Positions 7,444 to 14,450 of a stretch of 17,979 nt of DNA are shown here, piece by piece. Position 1 is the first letter of the stretch. Every line of letters begins with the position of its first letter. The notes below the pieces were generated by a model, which was given only the letters and a program-made list of their open reading frames with translations, did no database searches and was not told where the DNA came from. The stretch spans positions 1 to 17,979 of the forward strand of contig CAMNGO010000023.1 of NCBI GenBank assembly GCA_946538445.1, written 5' to 3'. A program made the position numbers and the translations under genes. This DNA comes from an uncultured Lachnospiraceae bacterium (lineage in GTDB: Bacteria > Bacillota > Clostridia > Lachnospirales > Lachnospiraceae).

Positions 7444-8529
7444 TTATTTTTTGCTGATATAGCCTTTCGCTGTCAGAAGCTCTGCACAAAGAACAGCCCC
7501 GCCTGCTGCACCGCGGACGGTGTTGTGAGCCAGGCCGATGAATTTATAATCATAGACGGTATCTTCGCGGAGTCGTCCTAAAGATACTCCCATTCCTCTC
7601 TCATAATCCACATCGGCTGTTACCTGTGGTCTGTTATCTTCCGTAAGGTACTGGATAAACTGCTTCGGAGCACTCGGAAGATTCAGTTCCTGAGGTTCTC
7701 CTTTAAAGTTTTCCAATGCTTCGATCAACTGCTCTTTGGTGGGCTTTTTGCCAAACTTTACAAAGACAGCGGCAGTATGACCATTTAATACCGGAACACG
7801 GACACACTGGGTGGTGATGACCGGCAATTCTGCTTTCACGATCTGTCCGTCTACAATCTTACCCCACAGTTTCAGCGGTTCCTGCTCGGACTTCTCTTCT
7901 TCCCCGCCAATGTAAGGGATAATATTTCCAACCATCTCCGGCCAGTCTTTGAAGGTCTTACCGGCACCTGAGATGGCCTGGTATGTGGTGGCTACTACTT
8001 CCAGGGGCTCGAACTCTTTCCATGCGGTAAGGGCCGGAGCGTAAGCCTGGATGGAGCAGTTGGGTTTTACGGCCACAAAGCCACGAGTTGTTCCAAGACG
8101 TTTTTTCTGAGCTTCAATGATCTCAAAATGTTCCGGATTGATCTCCGGTACCACCATGGGAACATCCGGTGTCCACCGGTGAGCGCTGTTGTTGGAAACC
8201 ACAGGGGTTTCTGTCTTGGCATAAGCATCCTCGATCTCGCGGATTTCTTCTTTTTTCATATCTACAGCGGAAAAGACAAAATCAACTTTCTCTGCCACCT
8301 TCTCCACTTCATTTACATTCATAACGATCAGCTTCTTGACAGCTTCCGGCATGGGGGTGTCCATCTTCCATCTTCCGCCTACCGCTTCTTCATAAGTCTT
8401 TCCGGCGGAGCGTGCACTGGCTGCGATCGCTACTACTTCATACCAGGGATGATTCTCCAGGAGAGAGATAAATCTCTGTCCTACCATTCCCGTACCGCCC
8501 AGGATACCGACTTTTAATTTCTGATCCAT
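7444..8529 (-). CDS. asd: Aspartate-semialdehyde dehydrogenase, archaeal/fungal type
   Basis: 361-residue NADP-dependent enzyme that reduces aspartyl phosphate to aspartate semialdehyde, the branch point for lysine, diaminopimelate, threonine and methionine. It opens with the nucleotide-binding GILGGTGMVGQRFI (8-21). The catalytic cysteine is Cys158 in AVKPNCSIQ and the acid/base histidine is His251 in LNGHTAAV; SGAGKTFKDWPEM follows the active site. Length and wording fit the archaeal/fungal branch of the family rather than the E. coli-type or B. subtilis-type branch. Start ATG 8529 has AGGAGGAAGG upstream. It lies 22 bases after serA and 11 before mscS. No lysC, dapA or hom is adjacent. Confidence 0.94.
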   Translation of the reverse strand: MDQKLKVGILGGTGMVGQRFISLLENHPWYEVVAIAASARSAGKTYEEAVGGRWKMDTPMPEAVKKLIVMNVNEVEKVAEKVDFVFSAVDMKKEEIREIEDAYAKTETPVVSNNSAHRWTPDVPMVVPEINPEHFEIIEAQKKRLGTTRGFVAVKPNCSIQAYAPALTAWKEFEPLEVVATTYQAISGAGKTFKDWPEMVGNIIPYIGGEEEKSEQEPLKLWGKIVDGQIVKAELPVITTQCVRVPVLNGHTAAVFVKFGKKPTKEQLIEALENFKGEPQELNLPSAPKQFIQYLTEDNRPQVTADVDYERGMGVSLGRLREDTVYDYKFIGLAHNTVRGAAGGAVLCAELLTAKGYISKK

Positions 8530-8551
8530 GTTTCCTTCCTCCTATCCGGAT

Positions 8552-9715
8552 TTATTTTATGATTCTCACTCTGTGTACGCCATCGATGGCAGCTATCTTC
8601 TCAGCGGTTTCCTCCGTGATCCTGGAATCCAGGTCAAAAAGCGCATAGGAGATCGCACCTTTGGATTTATTGCTCATCTCATGAATATTCACGTTTTCCC
8701 TGGCAAATATGCCGGTAAACTGAGTGAGCATGTTGGGGATATTATTATACATCACTGCCACTCTTCCCTGGGTATGGCAAATTCCCATATCCATGTTGGG
8801 ATAGTTTACAGAATGATTGATGTTACCGTTTTCCATATAATCGGAGATCTCATCTGCCACCATGATGGCACAGTTGTCCTCGGATTCCTCGGTGGAAGCT
8901 CCCAGGTGAGGGAAGGCGATCACACCCTCCTGACCTGCTGTCTTGGGGGTTGGGAAATCTGTGACATAACAATGCACCTTCTCGGAAGCAATGGCGTCCT
9001 TCAATGCATCCTCATCCACCAGACCGTTTCTGGCAAAATTCAGGATAGTCACTCCGTCTTTCATCATGGCAAAGCTGTCTGCATCCAGCATGTTCTTGGT
9101 GCCATCCAGAAGCGGTACATGAACTGTGATAAAATCACATTTTTCGTAGATATCCTCCACCTTGGTCACATGATGTACATTACGGTTGAGACTAAGTGCC
9201 GATTGAACGGAAAGATAGGGGTCATAACCGTAGACTTCCATACCAAGATCATAGGCAGCATTGGAAACCAGAACACCGATGGCACCAAGACCGATCACGC
9301 CGAGATTCTTTCCCTTGATCTCTGTTCCGGCGAATTTCTTCTTGGCTTTTTCCATGTGTTTTGTGATCAATTCATCTTCCTGGTTTTCAATAACCCACTC
9401 ATTTCCTCCGATCAGGTCTCTGGAAGCCATCAGCATACCTGTAAGAACCAGTTCTTTAACCGCGTTGGCATTTGCACCGGGGGCGTTAAATACCACGATT
9501 CCCTTTTTGGCATAATCATCCACAGGGATATTGTTGGTTCCGGCACCGGCTCTGCCGACGGCACACAGTTTCGGTAAGTCGGGCAGATCATGCATGCTGG
9601 CACTGCGTACCAGAACTGCCTGGGCTTCCTGGATATCTTCCACCTCATGGAAGCTGTCCGGCAGACGGTCCAGTCCTATCTTGGCTATGGGGTTTAAACA
9701 TTTATATTGAAACAT
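8552..9715 (-). CDS. serA: D-3-phosphoglycerate dehydrogenase-like protein with C-terminal ACT domain
   Basis: 387-residue member of the D-2-hydroxyacid dehydrogenase family; as SerA it would oxidise 3-phosphoglycerate to 3-phosphohydroxypyruvate, the first step of serine synthesis. Visible parts: a short substrate domain with VGRAGAGTNNIPVD (53-66), the NAD motif GLGAIG (142-147) with the NAD-selecting acidic residue at YGYDP (Asp165), catalytic Arg229 (NFARNGLVDED), His270 (PHLGASTEES), and a C-terminal ACT domain (about 316-387) that could bind serine. The usual catalytic Glu in a D-V-F-x-x-E-P motif is absent; the aligned stretch reads VTDFPTPK. Start ATG 9715 has AAAGGAG about 10 bases upstream. 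It lies 42 bases after ilvB. No serC or serB is nearby, so the exact substrate is less certain than the fold. Confidence 0.85.
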   Translation of the reverse strand: MFQYKCLNPIAKIGLDRLPDSFHEVEDIQEAQAVLVRSASMHDLPDLPKLCAVGRAGAGTNNIPVDDYAKKGIVVFNAPGANANAVKELVLTGMLMASRDLIGGNEWVIENQEDELITKHMEKAKKKFAGTEIKGKNLGVIGLGAIGVLVSNAAYDLGMEVYGYDPYLSVQSALSLNRNVHHVTKVEDIYEKCDFITVHVPLLDGTKNMLDADSFAMMKDGVTILNFARNGLVDEDALKDAIASEKVHCYVTDFPTPKTAGQEGVIAFPHLGASTEESEDNCAIMVADEISDYMENGNINHSVNYPNMDMGICHTQGRVAVMYNNIPNMLTQFTGIFARENVNIHEMSNKSKGAISYALFDLDSRITEETAEKIAAIDGVHRVRIIK

Positions 9716-9757
9716 GATTTGTTAACTCCTTTAATAATACTTATCTTCCTCCGGGCT

Positions 9758-11434
9758 CTAGAGGTCTTCCTCAGCGAAAGCTTCTGCGATTGATCCACCG
9801 GGGGCAACCATAGGCCACACCTTCTCATCGCTGTCGATCATACAGTCAATGAGGTAGAAATCCTTACTCTCCATGGCTTCACGGAATGCTTCTTCGAACT
9901 CCTGGATGGTGGTGACTCTTTTTCCTCTTCCTCCCATGGCTTCTGATACTTTCACAAAATCCACCTTATCTCTGAGGGTGGTATGTGAATATCTTTCCCC
10001 ATAGAAAAGAGTCTGCCACTGGCGAACCATACCTAATACATGATTGTTGATCACCACTTCGATCACGGGGATCTCAGATCTGGTAGCTGTAGCGATCTCC
10101 TGCAGATTCATACGCAGGCATCCGTCTCCGGCGATATTCACCACCACTTTATCCGGACATCCTACTTTTGCACCCAGAGATGCACCCAGGCCATATCCCA
10201 TGGTACCCAGTCCTCCGGAAGTAAGGAGTCTTCTGGGCTCCGGATAATGATAGAACTGGGCAGCCCACATCTGATGCTGGCCTACTTCCGTACAGATGAC
10301 CGCTTCCCCACCGGTAAGTTCGTCAATCTTTTCCACGATGGCCGGACCTGCCAGTTTATCCTGGTGGTAGGTCAGGGGGTATTTCTGCTTTAATTCTTTG
10401 ATATGATCAAGCCAATCCTTGTGGGACTGCTGTTTTAATCTCTTGTTCATCATGGTCAGAACCGCTTTCACGTCGCCGATGATGCCGATATCGATCATGA
10501 TGTTTTTATTCATTTCCGCGGAATCGATATCGATCTGGATGATCTTGGCATTGCTGGCAAATGTGTCTGCATTGCCGTAGACACGGTCACTGAAGCGGCA
10601 GCCGATGGCTACCAGAAGATCACATTCGGATACGCCGTAATTGGACGTTTTTGTGCCATGCATTCCCAGCATACCGGTATAGTTATCGGCATTGCCCGGA
10701 TAAACACCTTTTCCCATGAGGGTATCGCATACCGGAGCATCGAGAAGTCCTACGAATTCTCTGACTTCCTGGGAAGCATTTGCAAGAGTACAGCCACCGC
10801 CAAGCAGAACAAATGGTTTCTCCGCAGCATCGATAGCGTCCAGGGCCTCTTTTATCTTGCTTTCCTGAATGGTCTCACTGATGGGATAGATCTTGGCAGG
10901 TTCCTTGCTCTCATAATAAGCTGTCGCAGCCGTGACATCCTTGGTGATATCAACCAGGACAGGGCCTTTTCTTCCGGTCTGCGCGATGCGGAAGGCATGG
11001 CGGATGGTATCTGCCAGATTATCGATATCTTTCACGATAAAGTTATGTTTTGTGATGGGCATGGTAACACCCTTGATATCGATCTCCTGGAAAGAATCCT
11101 TACCCAGCAGGCTGACACCCACGTTGCAGGTGATGGCGATGATGGGAATGGAATCCATATGAGCTGTGGCGATACCTGTCACCAGATTGGTAGCTCCGGG
11201 TCCGGATGTCGCAAAACAGACACCCACTTTACCTGTAGCCCTGGCATAGCCATCAGCCGCATGGGCAGCACCCTGCTCATGGGAAGTCAGGATATGTCTG
11301 ATCTCGTCGCTGTGTTTGTACAATGCGTCATATATATTAAGGATCGTTCCACCCGGATATCCGAAGATGGTATCTACTCCCTGTTCTTTTAAACATTCGA
11401 TCACGATTTCTGAACCGCTTAAAATCTGTTTCAT
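9758..11434 (-). CDS. ilvB: Acetolactate synthase, large (catalytic) subunit
   Basis: 558-residue ThDP enzyme that condenses pyruvate with pyruvate or 2-ketobutyrate, the first common step of valine, leucine and isoleucine synthesis. Motifs: IFGYPGG near the N terminus, the ThDP-activating glutamate Glu53 in SHEQGAAHAADGYARATGK, GPGATNLVTGIATAHMDS (78-95), and the ThDP/Mg motif from GDG (436-438) to NN (463-464). The conserved loop usually read as QVPTSLIGTDAFQE appears as NVGVSLLGKDSFQE (104-117). C-terminal MVAPGG is typical for AHAS rather than catabolic ALS. Start ATG 11434 has GGGGAG six bases upstream, and only 12 bases separate it from ilvD. No ACT-domain regulatory subunit (ilvN/ilvH) flanks it. 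Confidence 0.94.
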   Translation of the reverse strand: MKQILSGSEIVIECLKEQGVDTIFGYPGGTILNIYDALYKHSDEIRHILTSHEQGAAHAADGYARATGKVGVCFATSGPGATNLVTGIATAHMDSIPIIAITCNVGVSLLGKDSFQEIDIKGVTMPITKHNFIVKDIDNLADTIRHAFRIAQTGRKGPVLVDITKDVTAATAYYESKEPAKIYPISETIQESKIKEALDAIDAAEKPFVLLGGGCTLANASQEVREFVGLLDAPVCDTLMGKGVYPGNADNYTGMLGMHGTKTSNYGVSECDLLVAIGCRFSDRVYGNADTFASNAKIIQIDIDSAEMNKNIMIDIGIIGDVKAVLTMMNKRLKQQSHKDWLDHIKELKQKYPLTYHQDKLAGPAIVEKIDELTGGEAVICTEVGQHQMWAAQFYHYPEPRRLLTSGGLGTMGYGLGASLGAKVGCPDKVVVNIAGDGCLRMNLQEIATATRSEIPVIEVVINNHVLGMVRQWQTLFYGERYSHTTLRDKVDFVKVSEAMGGRGKRVTTIQEFEEAFREAMESKDFYLIDCMIDSDEKVWPMVAPGGSIAEAFAEEDL

Positions 11435-11446
11435 GTTAACTCCCCT

Positions 11447-13126
11447 TTAAAATGATTTGATCTGATTAAGATCGAGAACTGCTCCCCTGTTTCCGGAGGT
11501 TACCAGGGCGGCATAACGAAGGAGATATCCTTCCTTAACCCTCGGTTCTCTTGGCTGCCATTTGGCCCTTCTTGCTTCCATCTCTTCCTCGGAGATGTCC
11601 ACATCCAGCTTGTTGTTCGGGATGTCAATCTTGATGATATCTCCCTCTTCGATCAGAGCGATGGGGCCGCCCACTGCTGCTTCAGGGGACACGTGTCCGA
11701 TGGAGGCTCCGCGGGATGCGCCGGAAAAACGTCCATCTGTGATCAATGCCACGGAGGATCCAAGACCCATACCGGCGATGGCGGAAGTCGGATTCAGCAT
11801 CTCACGCATGCCGGGACCGCCTTTGGGGCCCTCATAACGGATGACAACCACATCACCTGCCACGATCTTTCCACCTTTGATGGCCTCGATGGCATCTTCT
11901 TCGCAATCAAAAACGCGGGCAGGTCCTTCATGAACCATCATCTCAGGAACGACTGCAGACTGTTTTACGATACCGGTGTCAGGAGCAAGGTTACCCTTCA
12001 GGACAGCGATTCCGCCGGAAGCCAGATATGGATTATCGATAGGACGGATCACCTCAGGATTGAGATTGACAGCGTCTTTTATGTTCTCGCCTACTGTCTT
12101 TCCGGTAACCGTGATCAGGTCCTCGTTCAGCAGGCCTTTTTTGCTCAGTTCATTCATGACGGCATATACGCCGCCGGCTTCATTGAGGTCTTCCATGTAG
12201 GTTGGACCTGCAGGGGCAAGATGACAGAGATTCGGTGTCTTCTTGCTGATCTCATTGGCGATCTCCATATTCAGCTCCACACCTGCCTCATGAGCGATGG
12301 CCGGAAGGTGCAGCATGGTGTTGGTGGAACAGCCAAGAGCCATATCAACGGTCAGACAGTTGAGGAAAGCTTCCTTGGTCATGATATCGCTGGGACGGAT
12401 GTTTCTTCTGTACATTTCCATAACCTGCATACCGGCATGTTTGGCAAGACGGATACGGTCGGAATATACTGCCGGGATGGTACCATTTCCACGAAGTCCC
12501 ATACCGATTGCTTCTGTCATACAGTTCATGGAATTGGCGGTATACATACCGGAGCAGGAACCACAGGTCGGACATACGTTTTCCACATATTCATTTACCT
12601 TCTCCTCTGACATAAGGCCTGCTTCGTAAGAACCTACCGCTTCAAACATAGAAGAAAGACTTCTCTTGCAGCCGTCCACATGACCGGCCAGCATAGGACC
12701 TCCACTGACAAACACAGTAGGAACATTGATCCTTGCTGCAGCCATAAGAAGACCGGGGACATTTTTGTCACAGTTAGGGATCATGACCAGAGCATCAAAC
12801 TGATGAGCCTTGGCCATACACTCTGTGGAATCCGCAATGAGTTCACGGGTTACCAGAGAATATTTCATACCGATATGTCCCATGGCAATACCGTCACATA
12901 CTGCGATGGCAGGAAAGACGATGGGGGTACCACCGGCCATGGCCACGCCCAGCTTTACAGCTTCCGTGATCTTGTCCAGATTCATATGACCAGGAACGAT
13001 CTCATTGTAGGAACATACGATTCCTACCAATGGCTTTTCCATCTCTTCTTTTGTATACCCTAATGCATTAAATAAGGAACGGGACGGTGCAGCCTGCATT
13101 CCCTTCTTAACCACATCACTTTTCAT
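11447..13126 (-). CDS. ilvD: Dihydroxy-acid dehydratase
   Basis: 559-residue Fe-S dehydratase that makes 2-keto-isovalerate and 2-keto-3-methylvalerate. Cluster-region cysteines are Cys119 (IPNCDKNVPG) and the CPTCGSCSG block (185-193), followed by MYTANSMNC. At the N-terminal site, where the stable [2Fe-2S] enzymes carry a Cys in a P-C-N context, this protein has VPGH (44-47) as in the E. coli enzyme, so an oxygen-sensitive [4Fe-4S] cluster is inferred. The PVFVSGG-like FVSGGPMLAG and C-terminal VTSGNRGAVLDL also fit. Start ATG 13126 has GGAGGG about 10 bases upstream. The 81-base gap to leuB is AT-rich and holds a lone TATAAT on the minus strand with no good -35, so a separate promoter is not supported. 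Confidence 0.96.
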   Translation of the reverse strand: MKSDVVKKGMQAAPSRSLFNALGYTKEEMEKPLVGIVCSYNEIVPGHMNLDKITEAVKLGVAMAGGTPIVFPAIAVCDGIAMGHIGMKYSLVTRELIADSTECMAKAHQFDALVMIPNCDKNVPGLLMAAARINVPTVFVSGGPMLAGHVDGCKRSLSSMFEAVGSYEAGLMSEEKVNEYVENVCPTCGSCSGMYTANSMNCMTEAIGMGLRGNGTIPAVYSDRIRLAKHAGMQVMEMYRRNIRPSDIMTKEAFLNCLTVDMALGCSTNTMLHLPAIAHEAGVELNMEIANEISKKTPNLCHLAPAGPTYMEDLNEAGGVYAVMNELSKKGLLNEDLITVTGKTVGENIKDAVNLNPEVIRPIDNPYLASGGIAVLKGNLAPDTGIVKQSAVVPEMMVHEGPARVFDCEEDAIEAIKGGKIVAGDVVVIRYEGPKGGPGMREMLNPTSAIAGMGLGSSVALITDGRFSGASRGASIGHVSPEAAVGGPIALIEEGDIIKIDIPNNKLDVDISEEEMEARRAKWQPREPRVKEGYLLRYAALVTSGNRGAVLDLNQIKSF

Positions 13127-13207
13127 GATATTCTATCCCTCCGTTGATTTTAAACTGTTAATAATTAAACGATTATAAGTAAATTCAATCTATTATGAGA
13201 TGAATGT

Positions 13208-14290
13208 TCAGATTCTGTCTGTGATCAGGTCACCCATCTCCACGGTACCTACCTGGGTCATGCCCTCGGACATGATATCCACGGTACGGTAACCCTCTTT
13301 CAGCACCTGCTTCACAGCGGCTTCGATATCATCTGCTGCTTCTCCCATATCCAGGGAATAGCGAAGCATCATAGCGGCAGATAAGATGGTTGCGATGGGG
13401 TTGGCAATGCCCTTTCCTGCGATGTCCGGTGCGGAACCGTGACTGGGTTCATACAGACCGAAAGCAGAATCATTGAGACTTGCCGAGGAAAGCATACCGA
13501 TGGATCCGGTTACCATACTTGCCTCGTCCGAAAGAATATCTCCGAACATGTTCTCGGTAAGGATCACATCAAACTGTCCGGGATCTTTCACCAGCTGCAT
13601 GGCTGCATTGTCCACCAGCATATTTTCCAGTTCCACTTCCGGGTAATCCCTGGCAACTTCTGACACCACTTTTCTCCATAAGCGGGAGGAATCCAGCACG
13701 TTGGCTTTGTCTACACTGGTCACCTTTTTACGGCGTTTCATGGCGATATCAAAGCCTCGGATGGCAATCCTGCGGATCTCATTTTCATCGTATTTCAAAG
13801 TATCTACTGCGGTCATAAGGCCGTCAATCTCCCGGGTATATCTCTCACCGAAATACAAACCGGATGTCAGCTCGCGCATAACCACAAAGTCAAAGCCCTC
13901 CCCGATGATATCACTTCTAAGAGGACAGGCATCCTTCAGCTCTTCATAAAGGTAGGCAGGACGGAGATTCGCGAAGAGATTCAAGCCTTTTCGAATCTTT
14001 AAGAGTCCCGCTTCCGGTCTCAGGTGTGCCGGGAGCTGATACCATGGATTTGTGGTAGTATCACCGCCGATGGATCCCATCAGTACGGCATCCATCTTCT
14101 TGGCAGTGGCTAAAGATTCTTCGGTCAGAGGCTCCCCATATACATCAATGGAAGCTCCCCCCAGAAGGATCTCTGTGTAATCAAACTCTTGCCCGTATTT
14201 TTGTGCGATTTTTTCTAAAACCTTCAATGCTTCTGCCACGATCTCCGGACCGATTCCGTCGCCTCGGATCACGCCAATCTTATAAGACAT
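13208..14290 (-). CDS. leuB: 3-isopropylmalate dehydrogenase
   Basis: 360-residue NAD-dependent enzyme of leucine synthesis that oxidises and decarboxylates 3-isopropylmalate. Family motifs are VIRGDGIGPEI (7-17), substrate arginines at Arg100, Arg110 and Arg139, a Lys in TSVDKANVL (191-199), the metal-binding aspartates in LVDNAAMQ and ENMFGDILSDEAS (Asp227, Asp251, Asp255), and the NAD-specific GSAPDIAG (285-292). Start ATG 14290 has AAAGGAAG about 8 bases upstream. It is the first gene of the predicted leuB-ilvD-ilvB-serA-asd-mscS transcript. leuA, leuC and leuD are not in the window. The leader is only about 26 bases, so T-box or leader-peptide control is unlikely; any control would act at the promoter. 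Confidence 0.96.
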   Translation of the reverse strand: MSYKIGVIRGDGIGPEIVAEALKVLEKIAQKYGQEFDYTEILLGGASIDVYGEPLTEESLATAKKMDAVLMGSIGGDTTTNPWYQLPAHLRPEAGLLKIRKGLNLFANLRPAYLYEELKDACPLRSDIIGEGFDFVVMRELTSGLYFGERYTREIDGLMTAVDTLKYDENEIRRIAIRGFDIAMKRRKKVTSVDKANVLDSSRLWRKVVSEVARDYPEVELENMLVDNAAMQLVKDPGQFDVILTENMFGDILSDEASMVTGSIGMLSSASLNDSAFGLYEPSHGSAPDIAGKGIANPIATILSAAMMLRYSLDMGEAADDIEAAVKQVLKEGYRTVDIMSEGMTQVGTVEMGDLITDRI

Positions 14291-14322
14291 ATTTCTACTT
14301 CCTTTCCCTCAATCTGTTCCCT

Positions 14323-14351
14323 ATCTTATCTCATTTTCTGTGTATAATCAA
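14323..14351 (-). promoter_or_regulatory. Predicted leuB operon promoter
   Basis: On the minus strand TTGATT (14351-14346), a 17-base spacer and TAAGAT (14328-14323), each four of six matches to consensus. The start would be near 14316, giving a leader of about 26 bases before the leuB ATG. The spacer upstream is AT-rich. Confidence 0.35.
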
Positions 14352-14398
14352 TGAATTTTTGAATATTTATGTGCATTTCTTCTTAATTATTAAATGAG

Positions 14399-14439
14399 AA
14401 AACGAATCAGCTTTCTATGTGGCAAGAAGGCTGATTCGT
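14399..14439 (-). terminator. Intrinsic terminator of glnS
   Basis: Ten perfect pairs, ACGAATCAGC (14402-14411) with GCTGATTCGT (14430-14439), extended by a G-U pair and TTCT/AGAA inside. On the minus strand the stem runs into TTTTCTC. It starts 11 bases past the glnS stop and separates glnS from the leuB promoter. Confidence 0.8.
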
Positions 14440-14450
14440 ATCATCCGGTT

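Noticed and set aside
8528..9577. 349-codon open frame on the plus strand opposite serA
   Set aside because: It lies wholly antisense to a clear dehydrogenase gene, has no ribosome binding site at its start and shows no recognisable domain; low-stop codon use in serA explains it.
9716..11446. Shared AGTTAAC block after the Shine-Dalgarno of serA and ilvB as a regulatory motif
   Set aside because: Two short occurrences next to purine-rich binding sites are not enough; no palindrome or further copy was seen.
11693..12610. 305-codon open frame on the plus strand opposite ilvD
   Set aside because: Antisense shadow of ilvD, rich in His/Ser/Cys/Gly, with no family resemblance and no promoter or binding site.
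13127..13207. Internal promoter between leuB and ilvD (TATAAT at 13172-13177, minus strand)
   Set aside because: The hexamer 17 bases upstream is TCTCAT and the spacer is AT-rich, so a chance TATAAT is expected.
14291..14398. T-box, leader peptide or CodY box upstream of leuB
   Set aside because: The predicted leader is about 26 bases, too short for a T-box or attenuator. The AATTTTTGAATATTT stretch matches the CodY consensus too poorly to claim.
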